Shown here: positions 26,181-35,701 of the stretch, one piece after another
Layout: every line of letters starts with the position of its first letter
How positions within the stretch are numbered: the stretch's first letter is position 1
Assembly: GCA_044841755.1 (NCBI GenBank)
Contig: JAXOFM010000004.1
Coordinates: 329,597-393,596, forward strand
Source: CAZAPO01 sp044841755
GTDB lineage: Bacteria; Bacteroidota; Bacteroidia; Flavobacteriales; Flavobacteriaceae
Reading direction: 5' to 3'
DNA length: 64,000 nucleotides
The notes under the pieces: model-generated
Seen by the model: only the letters and a program-made list of their open reading frames with translations
What the model was told of the DNA's origin: nothing
Databases searched by the model: none
Translations under genes and position numbers: made by a program

Positions 26181-28448
26181 ATGGCGTTTGATATAGACAT
26201 GATAAAAAAAGTGTATTCCCAAATGACTGAACGTGTTGATAAAGCGCGAGAAGTTGTTGGAAAACCATTAACACTTTCAGAAAAGATATTGTATAACCAC
26301 CTTTGGGATGGAGAAGCAACCAAAGCTTTTGAGAGAGGTAAAGATTATGTCGATTTTGCTCCAGACAGAATTGCTTGTCAAGATGCCACTGCACAAATGG
26401 CCTTATTACAGTTTATGCAAGCTGGAAAGAAAAAAGTTGCGGTACCAACAACTGTGCATTGTGATCATTTAATTCAAGCTAAAGTTGGAGCTGATAAAGA
26501 TTTGCAGTCAGCATTAAATACAAGTAATGAGGTTTTTAATTTCTTAGAGTCTGTTTCTAACAAATACGGTATTGGTTTCTGGAAACCAGGAGCAGGAATT
26601 ATTCATCAAGTAGTATTGGAGAATTATGCTTTTCCAGGAGGGATGATGATTGGAACCGATTCGCATACGGTAAATGCAGGAGGTCTAGGAATGGTTGCAA
26701 TTGGTGTTGGTGGTGCAGATGCTGTAGACGTAATGGCTGGAATGCCTTGGGAATTGAAGTTCCCTAAATTAATAGGTGTTCGTTTAACAGGAAAACTTTC
26801 TGGGTGGACTGCTCCAAAAGATGTTATTTTAAAAGTTGCAGAAATCTTAACAGTAAAAGGAGGAACAGGTGCTATTGTTGAATATTTCGGGCCTGGAGCT
26901 ACTGCAATGTCTTGTACTGGAAAAGGAACGATATGTAATATGGGAGCTGAAATTGGCGCAACGACATCTACCTTTGGTTATGATGAAACAATGGAACGCT
27001 ACTTAAGAGCTACAGACAGATCTGATGTTGCAGAAGCAGCAAACCAAGTAAAAGAATATTTAACAGCAGATCCTGAAGTATATGACAATCCAGAGAAATA
27101 TTTTGATCAGGTAATTGATATTAATCTTTCTGAATTAGGACCTTTATTAAACGGACCTTTTACTCCAGACCTATCTACCGAAGTAGGAAAAGATATGACA
27201 AAAAAGGCTACTGAGAATGATTGGCCATTAAAAGTAGAATGGGGATTGATCGGTTCATGTACAAATTCTTCTTATGAAGATTTATCAAGAGCTTCATCTA
27301 TTGCGCAACAAGCCTTAGATAAAGGATTAGAAACCAAGGCTGAATTTGGTATCAATCCAGGTTCGGAGCAAGTGCGTTATACAGCAGAAAGAGACGGGAT
27401 TTTAAATATTTTTGAAAAATTGGATGCTAAAATATTTACAAATGCTTGTGGACCTTGTATCGGTCAATGGGCACGTTATGAAGATCCAAAAAATGCTCCA
27501 AAAAATTCTATTGTGCATTCATTTAATAGAAATTTTGCTAAAAGAGCAGATGGAAATCCTAATACTCATGCTTTTGTCGCCTCACCAGAGTTGGTTGCTG
27601 CAATTGCAATTTCAGGGCGATTAGATTTCAATCCATTAACTGACACTTTAATTAACAAGGATGGAGAAGAAGTGATGCTAGATGAACCTACGGGATGGGA
27701 ATTACCACCAAAGGGATTTGAAGTAAAGGATAATGGTTACTTAGCTCCAGAAGAAGATGGAAGTGGAATAGAAGTAAACGTAGATCCTGCATCTGAAAGA
27801 TTACAATTACTTACTCCTTTTGTTCCAATTGGTGAAAACCTAACAGGAGCTAAATTATTAATAAAAGCTTTTGGGAAATGTACAACAGATCATATTTCGA
27901 TGGCTGGACCATGGTTACGTTATAGAGGTCACTTAGACAATATTGCCAACAACACGTTAATTGGAGCAGTAAATGCATTTAACAAGCAAACCAACTTTGT
28001 GAAGAATCAATTAACGGGAGAACACGACGCCGTTCCAAAAGTACAACGAGAATATAAAGCAGCTGGTGTTTCATCGATTGTTGTTGGGGATCACAATTAC
28101 GGTGAAGGATCTTCTCGTGAGCATGCAGCAATGCAACCACGTCATTTAGGAGTGGCAGCAGTGTTAGTAAAGTCTTTTGCTCGTATTCATGAAACAAACC
28201 TTAAAAAACAAGGTATGTTAGGTTTGACATTTGCTAACGAGAATGATTACGATTTAATACAAGAAGATGATACTTTTAATTTCTTAGATCTAGATCAATT
28301 TGCTACAGGAAAACCTTTAACCATTGAAGTGGTTCATGCCAATGGTTCTAAAGATATAATTTTAGCTAACCATACTTATAATGAGGGTCAAATTGAGTGG
28401 TTCAATGAAGGATCAGCCTTAAATTTGATTAAGAAACAAAATGCATAG
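26181..28448 (+). CDS. acn: Aconitate hydratase (mitochondrial-type)
   Basis: A 755-aa TCA-cycle enzyme that interconverts citrate and isocitrate. The [4Fe-4S] cysteines are in GSCTNSSYEDL (first) and TNACGPCIGQW (second and third). The substrate loop GTDSHTVNAGGLG and the swivel-domain motif GDHNYGEGSSREHAAM are present. Length and motif order match the mitochondrial/eukaryotic-type aconitase rather than AcnB. The gene has its own promoter and terminator, and a Crp/Fnr-like regulator lies directly downstream. Confidence 0.95.
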   Translation: MAFDIDMIKKVYSQMTERVDKAREVVGKPLTLSEKILYNHLWDGEATKAFERGKDYVDFAPDRIACQDATAQMALLQFMQAGKKKVAVPTTVHCDHLIQAKVGADKDLQSALNTSNEVFNFLESVSNKYGIGFWKPGAGIIHQVVLENYAFPGGMMIGTDSHTVNAGGLGMVAIGVGGADAVDVMAGMPWELKFPKLIGVRLTGKLSGWTAPKDVILKVAEILTVKGGTGAIVEYFGPGATAMSCTGKGTICNMGAEIGATTSTFGYDETMERYLRATDRSDVAEAANQVKEYLTADPEVYDNPEKYFDQVIDINLSELGPLLNGPFTPDLSTEVGKDMTKKATENDWPLKVEWGLIGSCTNSSYEDLSRASSIAQQALDKGLETKAEFGINPGSEQVRYTAERDGILNIFEKLDAKIFTNACGPCIGQWARYEDPKNAPKNSIVHSFNRNFAKRADGNPNTHAFVASPELVAAIAISGRLDFNPLTDTLINKDGEEVMLDEPTGWELPPKGFEVKDNGYLAPEEDGSGIEVNVDPASERLQLLTPFVPIGENLTGAKLLIKAFGKCTTDHISMAGPWLRYRGHLDNIANNTLIGAVNAFNKQTNFVKNQLTGEHDAVPKVQREYKAAGVSSIVVGDHNYGEGSSREHAAMQPRHLGVAAVLVKSFARIHETNLKKQGMLGLTFANENDYDLIQEDDTFNFLDLDQFATGKPLTIEVVHANGSKDIILANHTYNEGQIEWFNEGSALNLIKKQNA

Positions 28449-28474
28449 TTAGAAACTATTAAATTTAAAAAATA

Positions 28475-28506
28475 AACTCTCAACACTTTTGTTGGGAGTT
28501 TTTTTA
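28475..28506 (+). terminator. Rho-independent terminator after aconitase
   Basis: The hairpin AACTCTCAAC / GTTGGGAGTT is followed by a run of seven or more T. Confidence 0.8.
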
Positions 28507-28564
28507 TGGATTATTGTAAGCTTTGACTGGGTAAGTTCGACTTTTTAATCAAATATGTTAGGTT

Positions 28565-29236
28565 ATGAAATCAATTTGGTTTTTTGAGGACGTAAATCTA
28601 TTTAAAATTTTATGCCCTCATAAGTTCAAGCAGTATAAGAAAACACACGATTTTTCAGCCTATAGAAAGAGTGATTATATCTATTTTCAGGAAGATGCTT
28701 CAAATAAAATTTACCTAATCGAAAAAGGTAAAGTTAAGATTGGGTATTATAACGAGAACGGAGATGAAATTGTAAAAGCAATCTTATCGAAAGGAGAACT
28801 TTTTGGAGAAAAAGCAATTTTAGGTGAAAGAACGAGAGATGAATTTGCTCAATCTGTAGATAACGCCACTTCTATTTGTCCAGTTGGAGTAGATACAATG
28901 CACGATTTAATGCGTGATAATCAAAATTTCAGCTTTAGAATTTACAAGTTCATTGGGTTTAAGCTTCAAAAATTGGAACGACGGTTACAATTGTTACTAT
29001 TTAAGGATGCCAAAACCCGCCTTAATGAGTTTTTAGATGAACTTTGTGTCGATTATGGTTATAATTGTTCAGAAACTGGTGACCATATTATAAATCACCC
29101 TTATACACAAAAAGATATTGCTTCTCTTATTGGTATTTCACGACCTACTTTGAATTTACTAATGAACGAATTAAAAGAGAATAACCTGTTAGATTTTCAG
29201 AGAAAACAAATCAGAATTTATAAAAAAATTGCTTAG
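28565..29236 (+). CDS. Crp/Fnr-family transcriptional regulator
   Basis: A 223-aa regulator. A cyclic-nucleotide-binding-like sensor domain (about 30-130: YIYFQEDASNKIYLIEKGKVKIG, GELFGEKAILGE) is followed by a winged HTH at about 150-220 with recognition helix YTQKDIASLIGISRPTLNLLMNELK. No N-terminal Fnr-type Cys cluster is visible; the few Cys residues are scattered. Bacteroidota regulators of this kind often control oxidative or redox genes. The ligand and targets are unknown. Confidence 0.85.
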   Translation: MKSIWFFEDVNLFKILCPHKFKQYKKTHDFSAYRKSDYIYFQEDASNKIYLIEKGKVKIGYYNENGDEIVKAILSKGELFGEKAILGERTRDEFAQSVDNATSICPVGVDTMHDLMRDNQNFSFRIYKFIGFKLQKLERRLQLLLFKDAKTRLNEFLDELCVDYGYNCSETGDHIINHPYTQKDIASLIGISRPTLNLLMNELKENNLLDFQRKQIRIYKKIA

Positions 29237-29310
29237 TGTTAGCTAGCTAACATTTTACCATAATTACGCTTAATACTTTTGAAGTATAATAACTTTTAAA
29301 AAAATAAGCG

Positions 29311-30186
29311 ATGATTAGAAAAATGTTTTTAACAGTACTAACCTTAAGTACTTTTGTGTACTCATGCAGTAATGACGACGATGATAATACACCAACCACA
29401 GCAAATTTAACTCTTGATTTAGCCGGTTTAGAAGCGTTAGGTGATGACTATGTGTATGAGGGGTGGATAATAGTTGATGGTGCTCCAGTGTCAACCGGAA
29501 CTTTTTCAAGTGTAACTTTCCCACAATCATTTACAGTTGATGCAGAACAGTTAAGTAGAGCAACTACATTTGTGCTGTCTATAGAACCAGCTGTTGATCC
29601 AGATCCTGCTCCAGCTGCAACTAAAATATTAGCAGGTAATTTTTCAGGAAGTTCGGCAAGTGTGAACTCTATTGGGATTGTAGGGGACTTTTCAGCATCT
29701 TCAGGAACTTACATCTTAGCAACTCCAACTGATACAGACGACACTAATGAAGAGAGCGGAGTTTGGTTTTTAGATAACTCTAGCGGAAGTGCTGTGGCGG
29801 GATTAAATTTGCCAACACTTACAGATGGATGGAAGTATGAAGGTTGGGCAGTAATAGATGGTACACCAGTAACTACAGGTACGTTCTTGTCTGGTAATGT
29901 AGCTGATGATAATGCTGCAACGTCTATGTTTAAAGGAGATGCAAATAATGGTCCTAATTATCCTGGTGAAGATTTTCTACAAAATGCACCTGCAGGTTTG
30001 ACGTTTCCAACAGATTTAAAAGGGATGACCATAGTTATTTCTGTTGAGCCTGTCCCAGATAATAGTCCAAATCCGTTTACACTAAAACCTTTAGCGCATA
30101 TGGTTCCCGCTAATGCTATGAACCATACTGCAATAAATATGGGGACAGGTCCTGTTGCGTCGCTTACAGGAACCGTTACAAGATAA
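29311..30186 (+). CDS. Lipoprotein with two tandem anti-sigma-K (RskA)-like domains
   Basis: A 291-aa lipoprotein (lipobox ending Cys19, YSCSND). The body is an internal duplication. YVYEGWIIVDGAPVSTGTF at about residues 49-67 recurs as WKYEGWAVIDGTPVTTGTF at about 173-191. Each copy is followed by an 'FVLSIEP' or 'IVISVEP' strand. This resembles the RskA C-terminal domain that occurs in exported proteins of Bacteroidota. No TM helix or sigma-binding N-terminus is present, so it is not itself an anti-sigma factor. The function is unknown. Confidence 0.65.
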   Translation: MIRKMFLTVLTLSTFVYSCSNDDDDNTPTTANLTLDLAGLEALGDDYVYEGWIIVDGAPVSTGTFSSVTFPQSFTVDAEQLSRATTFVLSIEPAVDPDPAPAATKILAGNFSGSSASVNSIGIVGDFSASSGTYILATPTDTDDTNEESGVWFLDNSSGSAVAGLNLPTLTDGWKYEGWAVIDGTPVTTGTFLSGNVADDNAATSMFKGDANNGPNYPGEDFLQNAPAGLTFPTDLKGMTIVISVEPVPDNSPNPFTLKPLAHMVPANAMNHTAINMGTGPVASLTGTVTR

Positions 30187-30217
30187 ATAATATGTAACAT
30201 TTATTTGGTGAGATTAG

Positions 30218-30251
30218 AAGCATGGTTTCAATATTGGAATCATGCTTTTTT
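30218..30251 (+). terminator. Rho-independent terminator
   Basis: The hairpin AAGCATG(G)TTTC / GGAATCATGCTT is followed by T6, downstream of the lipoprotein gene. Confidence 0.7.
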
Positions 30252-30329
30252 AGTAGAAATGATACTTTATTGAGTTCTGCTGAATAGATTTTATTATATT
30301 GAACTATATTTATTAATCGACTCTACCTC

Positions 30330-31580
30330 ATGAAGAAAAATTACAATTGGATAGTCTTTATTTTACTTTTAATTACTTTTAATTACTCTTATTCACAAGA
30401 TGATAATAAGCCTTGGATTTTTGGGTTAGAGTTTAATGCTATTGATTTTTATCCTGTGGGAGAAGATTTGCCTCAAGGACCTTATTTCGATGAGTTCTTC
30501 AACTTAACTGATCATTGGAATATTGGACTACCAAAGTTTACAGCATATAAGTATTTTTCAGAAAGACTTTCTCTAAGTGGATCAGTATCGTTTAATCAAA
30601 TAAAGAAGCTAAAAGAGTTAGGGACACCAACAGGAGAACGACCAGATAATTTGAGGTATTTAGGACTTGATGGGATGTTCAATTATTATTTTACATCTAC
30701 AAAACTTAAACCATTCATTGCTATTGGTGGAGGATATACTTGGGTTGAAGAAGGACATTTTGATTCTTCAAAAATTCAAGGAAACAAATTGATTGGTGCT
30801 GGAACTCTTAATGGAGCTGTAGGAGCTAAATATTGGTTTGATGATAGCTTTGGATTAAATCTTCAGACTACATATAAACATTCATTCCAAGATTATTTAT
30901 CTAAGCATTGGCAGCATAGTTTAGGTGTAATATTCCATTTAAAAGTTAAAGAAGATGAAGTTGAGGAAGAGGAAAAAGATAGAGATGGAGATGGAGTTTT
31001 AGATGAATTTGATGTGTGTCCAGATATACCAGGATTAGAAACACTTGCAGGATGTCCAGATACTGATAATGATGGTATAGCAGATAAGGATGACTTATGT
31101 CCAGAAATACCAGGTCTTGAGAAATATAGTGGTTGTCCTGATACAGATGGAGATGGATATGCTGATAATGTAGATGATTGTCCAGATGAAAAGGGAACAC
31201 TACAAGGTTGTCCAGAAGAAGAGGAAGTTGTCTATTGCTTTGAAGATCTTGAAGATATTCCTGCATATTTTGCTTCATTAAAGCGCGACGGGAAAATAGA
31301 AGTACAAGGCCTACGATTTAAGGTGCAAGTTGGTGCTTATCGTAAATCGCCTACTTTGAAGTATTTTGACTTCCTTAAAGATGTGGGAGAAGTTGAGCAA
31401 GTTATGGAAGATGAACTCGTTAAATTTAGATTAGGAGATTATAAAACTCTTAATGAAACTGAAGTAATACGTTTAAGTGTTTTTGATCAAGGAATTCGAG
31501 ACGTATTTGTGATTGCATTTTTTGATGGCGTTCGAATCACCATGAGGGAAGCTATAGAAATTCTCTGTGGTAAGGAATAA
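30330..31580 (+). CDS. Outer-membrane protein: beta-barrel, TSP3 calcium repeats, SPOR-like C-terminus
   Basis: A 416-aa exported protein. A signal peptide (1 to about 22) precedes an OmpW/OmpA-like eight-strand barrel (about 25-205). An acidic stretch then leads to three thrombospondin type 3 repeats (about 212-300) of the form DxDGDGxxDxxDxCPDxxG, which bind calcium. The last about 110 residues contain LRFKVQVGAYRKSP, resembling a SPOR (peptidoglycan-glycan binding) domain rather than the usual OmpA domain. It is probably a cell-wall-anchored OMP. It sits 6 nt upstream of a TlpA-like gene. Confidence 0.78.
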   Translation: MKKNYNWIVFILLLITFNYSYSQDDNKPWIFGLEFNAIDFYPVGEDLPQGPYFDEFFNLTDHWNIGLPKFTAYKYFSERLSLSGSVSFNQIKKLKELGTPTGERPDNLRYLGLDGMFNYYFTSTKLKPFIAIGGGYTWVEEGHFDSSKIQGNKLIGAGTLNGAVGAKYWFDDSFGLNLQTTYKHSFQDYLSKHWQHSLGVIFHLKVKEDEVEEEEKDRDGDGVLDEFDVCPDIPGLETLAGCPDTDNDGIADKDDLCPEIPGLEKYSGCPDTDGDGYADNVDDCPDEKGTLQGCPEEEEVVYCFEDLEDIPAYFASLKRDGKIEVQGLRFKVQVGAYRKSPTLKYFDFLKDVGEVEQVMEDELVKFRLGDYKTLNETEVIRLSVFDQGIRDVFVIAFFDGVRITMREAIEILCGKE

Positions 31581-31586
31581 TACTAC

Positions 31587-32147
31587 ATGAAACTTAGAAA
31601 GCCCAAAGCGAGCAATATTATCTTTTTCGTAGTTATTGCTCTATTGATTATTCCACAAACCAGAAAGCCTATTCAAGTTGCATTAAATAAGGTTATTGCT
31701 GTATTTGGTCCTTTAATAATTGATGAAGGAAAGCGAAGTGTTTTTGAATATTCGAGTTGGAGATTGGAAGGTCTAAATGGCGAGCAAATTAACTTTAAGG
31801 ATCTTGAAGGAGAGGTGGTTTTATTAAATTTTTGGGCAACATGGTGTCCACCATGTATAGCTGAATTACCTCATATCCAAGAATTATCTAAAGAGTATGG
31901 AAATAGAATTAAAATAGTTCTAGTTTCTGGAGAAAGTTTAAATAAGGTTTCTTCATATTTTGATAAGAAAGGGTATGACCTAAATAGTTATCATCCTTTA
32001 GAGAGTTATCCTAAAGGTTTAAATATTTCATCAATACCAAGAACATTTTTGATAGATGAACAAGGAAAAATTGTTATTGATAAGACTGGAGCAGCTAATT
32101 GGAATAGTAATAAGGTTAGAAAATTAATTGATGACCTACTTAAATAA
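31587..32147 (+). CDS. TlpA-like membrane-anchored thioredoxin
   Basis: A 186-aa protein with an N-terminal hydrophobic anchor (about 9-25, IIFFVVIALLIIPQT) and a thioredoxin fold facing the periplasm. The active site is WATWCPPC (WCxxC type) in LLNFWATWCPPCIAELPHI, with the cis-Pro turn SIPRTFLID. It is typical of thiol-disulfide oxidoreductases of cytochrome maturation or envelope repair. It follows the OMP gene closely and its 3' end overlaps the convergent lycopene cyclase gene by 8 nt. Confidence 0.88.
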   Translation: MKLRKPKASNIIFFVVIALLIIPQTRKPIQVALNKVIAVFGPLIIDEGKRSVFEYSSWRLEGLNGEQINFKDLEGEVVLLNFWATWCPPCIAELPHIQELSKEYGNRIKIVLVSGESLNKVSSYFDKKGYDLNSYHPLESYPKGLNISSIPRTFLIDEQGKIVIDKTGAANWNSNKVRKLIDDLLK

Positions 32148-32844
32148 TCTCCAAACCCTTAATATCCGGTGATTCAATTTTTTTCATAATTGATAGCGGA
32201 ATTAATATCAAACTAAAGGCATATACAGCATCTTCTATTGGGATAGTGAAAATGCGCATTCCTAAGTTTTCAGAGTTATTGTACCATACTACTTCATTTT
32301 CAATAAAACTACCTGTTAAAATTCCGTTTACAAGAAGGAATGGAATAAATATTACCAAATAGGTTAAGAAGTACTGCTGAAGTAACTTTTTGTTTGATAA
32401 TAAAACTAAAGTCAATATTATTCCAGCCACAGCAAAGTTGATGAAAGTGTAGTTTTTATCAATGTTAAAAACTGCAACTATGAGAAAAAATATAATTAAA
32501 GCAATTGCAACATAACGTGTGATATTCTTGTTTAGACCAAGGTTAGGATAACAAACTATAAGTGAATAATGAGTAAAGATACACGCATATGGTATACACA
32601 AAAAAAAGAGCCACTCTTCAATAGGAAGGTTAATTATGTTTATTCCCAATAAATACGTTTCGTTAAATCCCCAAACTCCATTTTTTGTGAATAAGACATC
32701 CCAAACAATAAAAATAGTTGCAGAAATTAATATTGCGATTAAACTAGATTTCCAGTGTTTATAAAATTTTAATTTAGGGTGAAAACTAAAAGCAAATGGA
32801 ATTGCAATTGAGCCAATATTTAGCAGTAGATACAAATAGTTCAC
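32140..32844 (-). CDS. crtY: Lycopene beta-cyclase, CrtYcd type
   Basis: A 234-aa membrane protein with about seven hydrophobic segments. The two homologous cyclase halves that are separate (CrtYc/CrtYd) in actinobacteria are fused. The diagnostic motifs are NLPIEEWLFFLCIPYAC in the first half and TIPIEDAVYAFSLILIP in the second, with VWDVLFTKNGVWGFN between helices. It closes both ends of lycopene to form beta-carotene in the inner membrane. It is the last gene of the operon carH-crtI-crtB-crtZ-crtY; its start is adjacent to the crtZ stop (no gap). Confidence 0.88.
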   Translation of the reverse strand: MNYLYLLLNIGSIAIPFAFSFHPKLKFYKHWKSSLIAILISATIFIVWDVLFTKNGVWGFNETYLLGINIINLPIEEWLFFLCIPYACIFTHYSLIVCYPNLGLNKNITRYVAIALIIFFLIVAVFNIDKNYTFINFAVAGIILTLVLLSNKKLLQQYFLTYLVIFIPFLLVNGILTGSFIENEVVWYNNSENLGMRIFTIPIEDAVYAFSLILIPLSIMKKIESPDIKGLEII

Positions 32845-33300
32845 TTAAGTTTTGATCTTAAAGTATTTAAAAGGTACGATAAGCATTCCAAAGTTTTCTC
32901 CTTTGTCTTTACCAACATGCTTATGGTGTATTTTGTGAGCTCTTCTTACTCCTTTTGCATACCAATTATTTGCGTTCCTAAAAAGTTTAAATCTTTGATG
33001 AATAAAAATATCATGAACAATAAAATAGGCTACTCCGTAAGAAAAAATACCTAAACCAATTGGTAATCCAAACAAAAAACCTTCATAACTCCATAAATAT
33101 AAACAGCTAATGCTTACAACTGCATAAAATATAAAGAAAAAGTCATTGCGCTCAAACCAACTATCATGATCCTTCTTATGATGATCTTTATGTAAGGACC
33201 ATAAAAAACCGTGCATTATATATTTATGAGTAAACCAAGCCATAAATTCCATAATGAAGAATGTACTTAAAAAAACGCCGATCCATAAAAATATGTTCAT
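32845..33300 (-). CDS. crtZ: Beta-carotene 3-hydroxylase
   Basis: A 151-aa membrane di-iron hydroxylase. The histidine boxes HKYIMHG (26-32), HKDHHKKDHDSWFERND (about 38-54), HDIFIHQRF and RRAHKIHHKHVGK match CrtZ. It adds hydroxyl groups to the beta-rings, giving cryptoxanthin and zeaxanthin. The length is near the CrtZ norm (about 150-180 aa). It lies 5 nt downstream of crtB, and crtY starts right after its stop. Confidence 0.92.
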   Translation of the reverse strand: MNIFLWIGVFLSTFFIMEFMAWFTHKYIMHGFLWSLHKDHHKKDHDSWFERNDFFFIFYAVVSISCLYLWSYEGFLFGLPIGLGIFSYGVAYFIVHDIFIHQRFKLFRNANNWYAKGVRRAHKIHHKHVGKDKGENFGMLIVPFKYFKIKT

Positions 33301-33305
33301 AACGG

Positions 33306-34145
33306 TTACAATAAATTTAATTGATACTTAACATAGCTTCTAGTTAGGAGCTCAACTTTTTTATAATTAGGAACTCGTATTCTAGAATTTTTAATTTCTA
33401 AGGCAGGTGTTCTTTTCAGTTTCTTTAATAATTGTCTGTAGTATCTGTAAGCCATAAAAACACCAAACTTAGCTTCAATAGGTAAACGTTTAATTCCCTT
33501 TAAACCTTCGGCAAAATCTTCTTCGATATCGTTTATAATTTGTTGCTTTGATGTCTCATCTAAGTTGTTCAAATCGGTATCGGGGAAATAAGTCCTATTA
33601 AGCTCGTCATGGTCAGCTTTTAAATCTCTTAAGAAATTTACCTTTTGAAAAGCTGAACCTAAGGCCATAGCCATTTGCATTAACTCGTAATACTTTTTTT
33701 CATCCCCATTAACAAAAACCTTTAAGCACATTAACCCAACAACATCTGCAGAACCGTAAATGTAAGCGATATATTCCTCTCTTGTTCTATATTTATTTTT
33801 ATATAAGTCCATCCGCATAGAGTTCATAAAAGCCTCAACAAGTGATCTGTCAATATCAAATTTGTGAAAGGTTTCTTGAAAAGAATTCAAAACTGGATTG
33901 AGACTTATTTTATGCTCCAAAGCATGATTAAGATCTTCTTCAAACTTTTTAAAGAGTTCTTCTTTTTTGTAATCATGGAAGGAATCCACTATTTCGTCAG
34001 CTAATCGAACAAATCCATAAATATTGTAAATGTGCTGTCTAATTTTAACAGACAACATTTTGGTAGCCAAAGAAAACGAAGTACTGTATGTTTTGGTTAC
34101 AAGTTTACTGGTTTTGTATGACGTTATATCAAATAGCTCTTTCAT
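33306..34145 (-). CDS. crtB: Phytoene synthase
   Basis: A 279-aa trans-isoprenyl diphosphate synthase of the squalene/phytoene family. The first aspartate-rich motif is VRLADEIVDSFHD and the second is NFLRDLKADHDELNRTYFP. The surrounding helices (AFQKVNFLRDL) are also typical. It condenses two GGPP to phytoene. No crtE (GGPP synthase) is in the window, so the substrate is made by a gene elsewhere. It lies 48 nt downstream of crtI in the carotenoid operon. Confidence 0.93.
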   Translation of the reverse strand: MKELFDITSYKTSKLVTKTYSTSFSLATKMLSVKIRQHIYNIYGFVRLADEIVDSFHDYKKEELFKKFEEDLNHALEHKISLNPVLNSFQETFHKFDIDRSLVEAFMNSMRMDLYKNKYRTREEYIAYIYGSADVVGLMCLKVFVNGDEKKYYELMQMAMALGSAFQKVNFLRDLKADHDELNRTYFPDTDLNNLDETSKQQIINDIEEDFAEGLKGIKRLPIEAKFGVFMAYRYYRQLLKKLKRTPALEIKNSRIRVPNYKKVELLTRSYVKYQLNLL

Positions 34146-34193
34146 TATTTTATGTAATATAGTTCTTTTTTTTTATTTTCTAAGTCACTAAAA

Positions 34194-35648
34194 TTATTCT
34201 GCAATTAATCCAGCCGCCAATTTTCCTGATATCAACGCTGGCGGTACACCAGGTCCTGGAACCGTTAGTTGTCCTGTAAAGAAGAGGTTTTCTACTTTTT
34301 TACTTTTTAATTTTGGTCTTAAAAAGGCTGTTTGTAATAGGGTGTTGGCAAGTCCGTATGCATTTCCTTTATACGAGTTATAATCTTTCACAAAATCGTT
34401 AATACAAAACGATTCTCTGAAAATGATATGATCAGAAATATTTTGATTGGTTAAGTATTCAAATCGATCAATTATTTTCTGAAAATAGGTTTCCCGAATA
34501 GCAGGCGTATCTTCAATTCCAGGAGCCAACGGAATTAAAAAAGTACCAGCCTCTTTACCTTCAGGGGCAAAATAATTATCTGTTATACTCGGAAAACTCG
34601 CATAGAAAAGTGGTTTTTCTGGCCAACTAGGGTTATCATATATAGCATTTGCATGTGCATCAAAGTCAGTATCAAAGAATAATGTATGATGATTTACATT
34701 GTCGAGTTTTTTACTAAATGCAACGTAAAAAAGTAGAGCAGAAGGAGCAAAAGTTTTTTTACTCCAATAATTTTCAGAATATTGTCTAAATTCTTTTTCA
34801 AGCAATGTTTCCGTGTGATAATAATCTGCTCCACTTAAAACTGCATCACACTTGTGTGTGATTCCATTCGCTGCAATTCCTGTTGCCTTTCCTTTTTCAA
34901 TTATTATTTTCTCAACATTTTCATTAGTCTTAATTTTTACACCAAGATCAATCGCTAATTTTTCCATAGCACTTACAACTTCATACATACCTTTTTTTGG
35001 ATGAAAAGTCCCTAGACCAAAATCGGCATAATTCATAAAACTGTAAAATGATGGGGTATTAGAAGGTTTAGCACCAAGAAAGAGTACGGGAAATTCGAGG
35101 ATTTGTGCTAAACGATTATTTTTAAATTTTTTTCGTACATCTTTCTTGATTGTGCTAAAAAATTGATCAAGTCTAGAAATGGTTTTTGAATTTATTAACT
35201 CAGTAATTGACATACCTGGTTTATAGACAAGATCCGTTATTGCTACATTATAGTTGTCCCGAGCTTTATTAATGAATTTTACAAGCTGTTTTGAGCTTCC
35301 TTCTTCTATTTGTTCAAAAACATTACAGATTTTATCTAGACTGTCTTCTATTGTAATTACTTGATTTCTATCAAAGTAAACACTGTAAGCTGGACTTAAC
35401 TTTTCTAATTTGTAATAGTCTGAAGAATTTTTACCAAAGTCATTGAAAAAACGCTCAAAAACATCGGGCATCCAATACCAAGTTGGACCCATATCGAAAG
35501 TAAATCCCTCTCTTTTTAATTGTCTGGCTCGACCACCCAAGCGGTTGCTTTTTTCAAAAATGGTAACCTCATAACCTTGATCAGCTAAGTAGCAAGAAGC
35601 AGCAAGCGAAGAAAACCCAGAACCAATTATGTGTATCGAACGACTCAT
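34194..35648 (-). CDS. crtI: Phytoene desaturase (CrtI family)
   Basis: A 484-aa FAD oxidoreductase. The Rossmann motif GSGFSSLAASCYLADQGY (8-25) and the second FAD motif EKSNRLGGRARQ precede the C-terminal TGQLTVPGPGVPPALISG signature of CrtI. It converts phytoene to lycopene in four desaturations at the membrane. It is the first enzyme gene after the regulator (53-nt gap), with direct repeats in the gap. The family also includes hydroxyneurosporene desaturases, but the neighbours support phytoene desaturase. Confidence 0.92.
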   Translation of the reverse strand: MSRSIHIIGSGFSSLAASCYLADQGYEVTIFEKSNRLGGRARQLKREGFTFDMGPTWYWMPDVFERFFNDFGKNSSDYYKLEKLSPAYSVYFDRNQVITIEDSLDKICNVFEQIEEGSSKQLVKFINKARDNYNVAITDLVYKPGMSITELINSKTISRLDQFFSTIKKDVRKKFKNNRLAQILEFPVLFLGAKPSNTPSFYSFMNYADFGLGTFHPKKGMYEVVSAMEKLAIDLGVKIKTNENVEKIIIEKGKATGIAANGITHKCDAVLSGADYYHTETLLEKEFRQYSENYWSKKTFAPSALLFYVAFSKKLDNVNHHTLFFDTDFDAHANAIYDNPSWPEKPLFYASFPSITDNYFAPEGKEAGTFLIPLAPGIEDTPAIRETYFQKIIDRFEYLTNQNISDHIIFRESFCINDFVKDYNSYKGNAYGLANTLLQTAFLRPKLKSKKVENLFFTGQLTVPGPGVPPALISGKLAAGLIAE

Positions 35649-35698
35649 GTGTTTAACAAATATAAATAAAAGCTAAACAAAATAAAGTGTTTTGTAAA
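35649..35698 (-). promoter_or_regulatory. crtI upstream region with 38-bp-spaced direct repeats
   Basis: In the 53-bp carH-crtI gap, GTGTTTAACAAA (35649-35660) recurs as GTGTTTTGTAAA (35687-35698); 9 of 12 positions match. On the minus strand, a TATATTTG -7 box lies about 8 nt before the crtI ATG. The paired sites could bind the CarH-like regulator; this is inference. Confidence 0.4.
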
Positions 35699-35701
35699 AT
35701 T

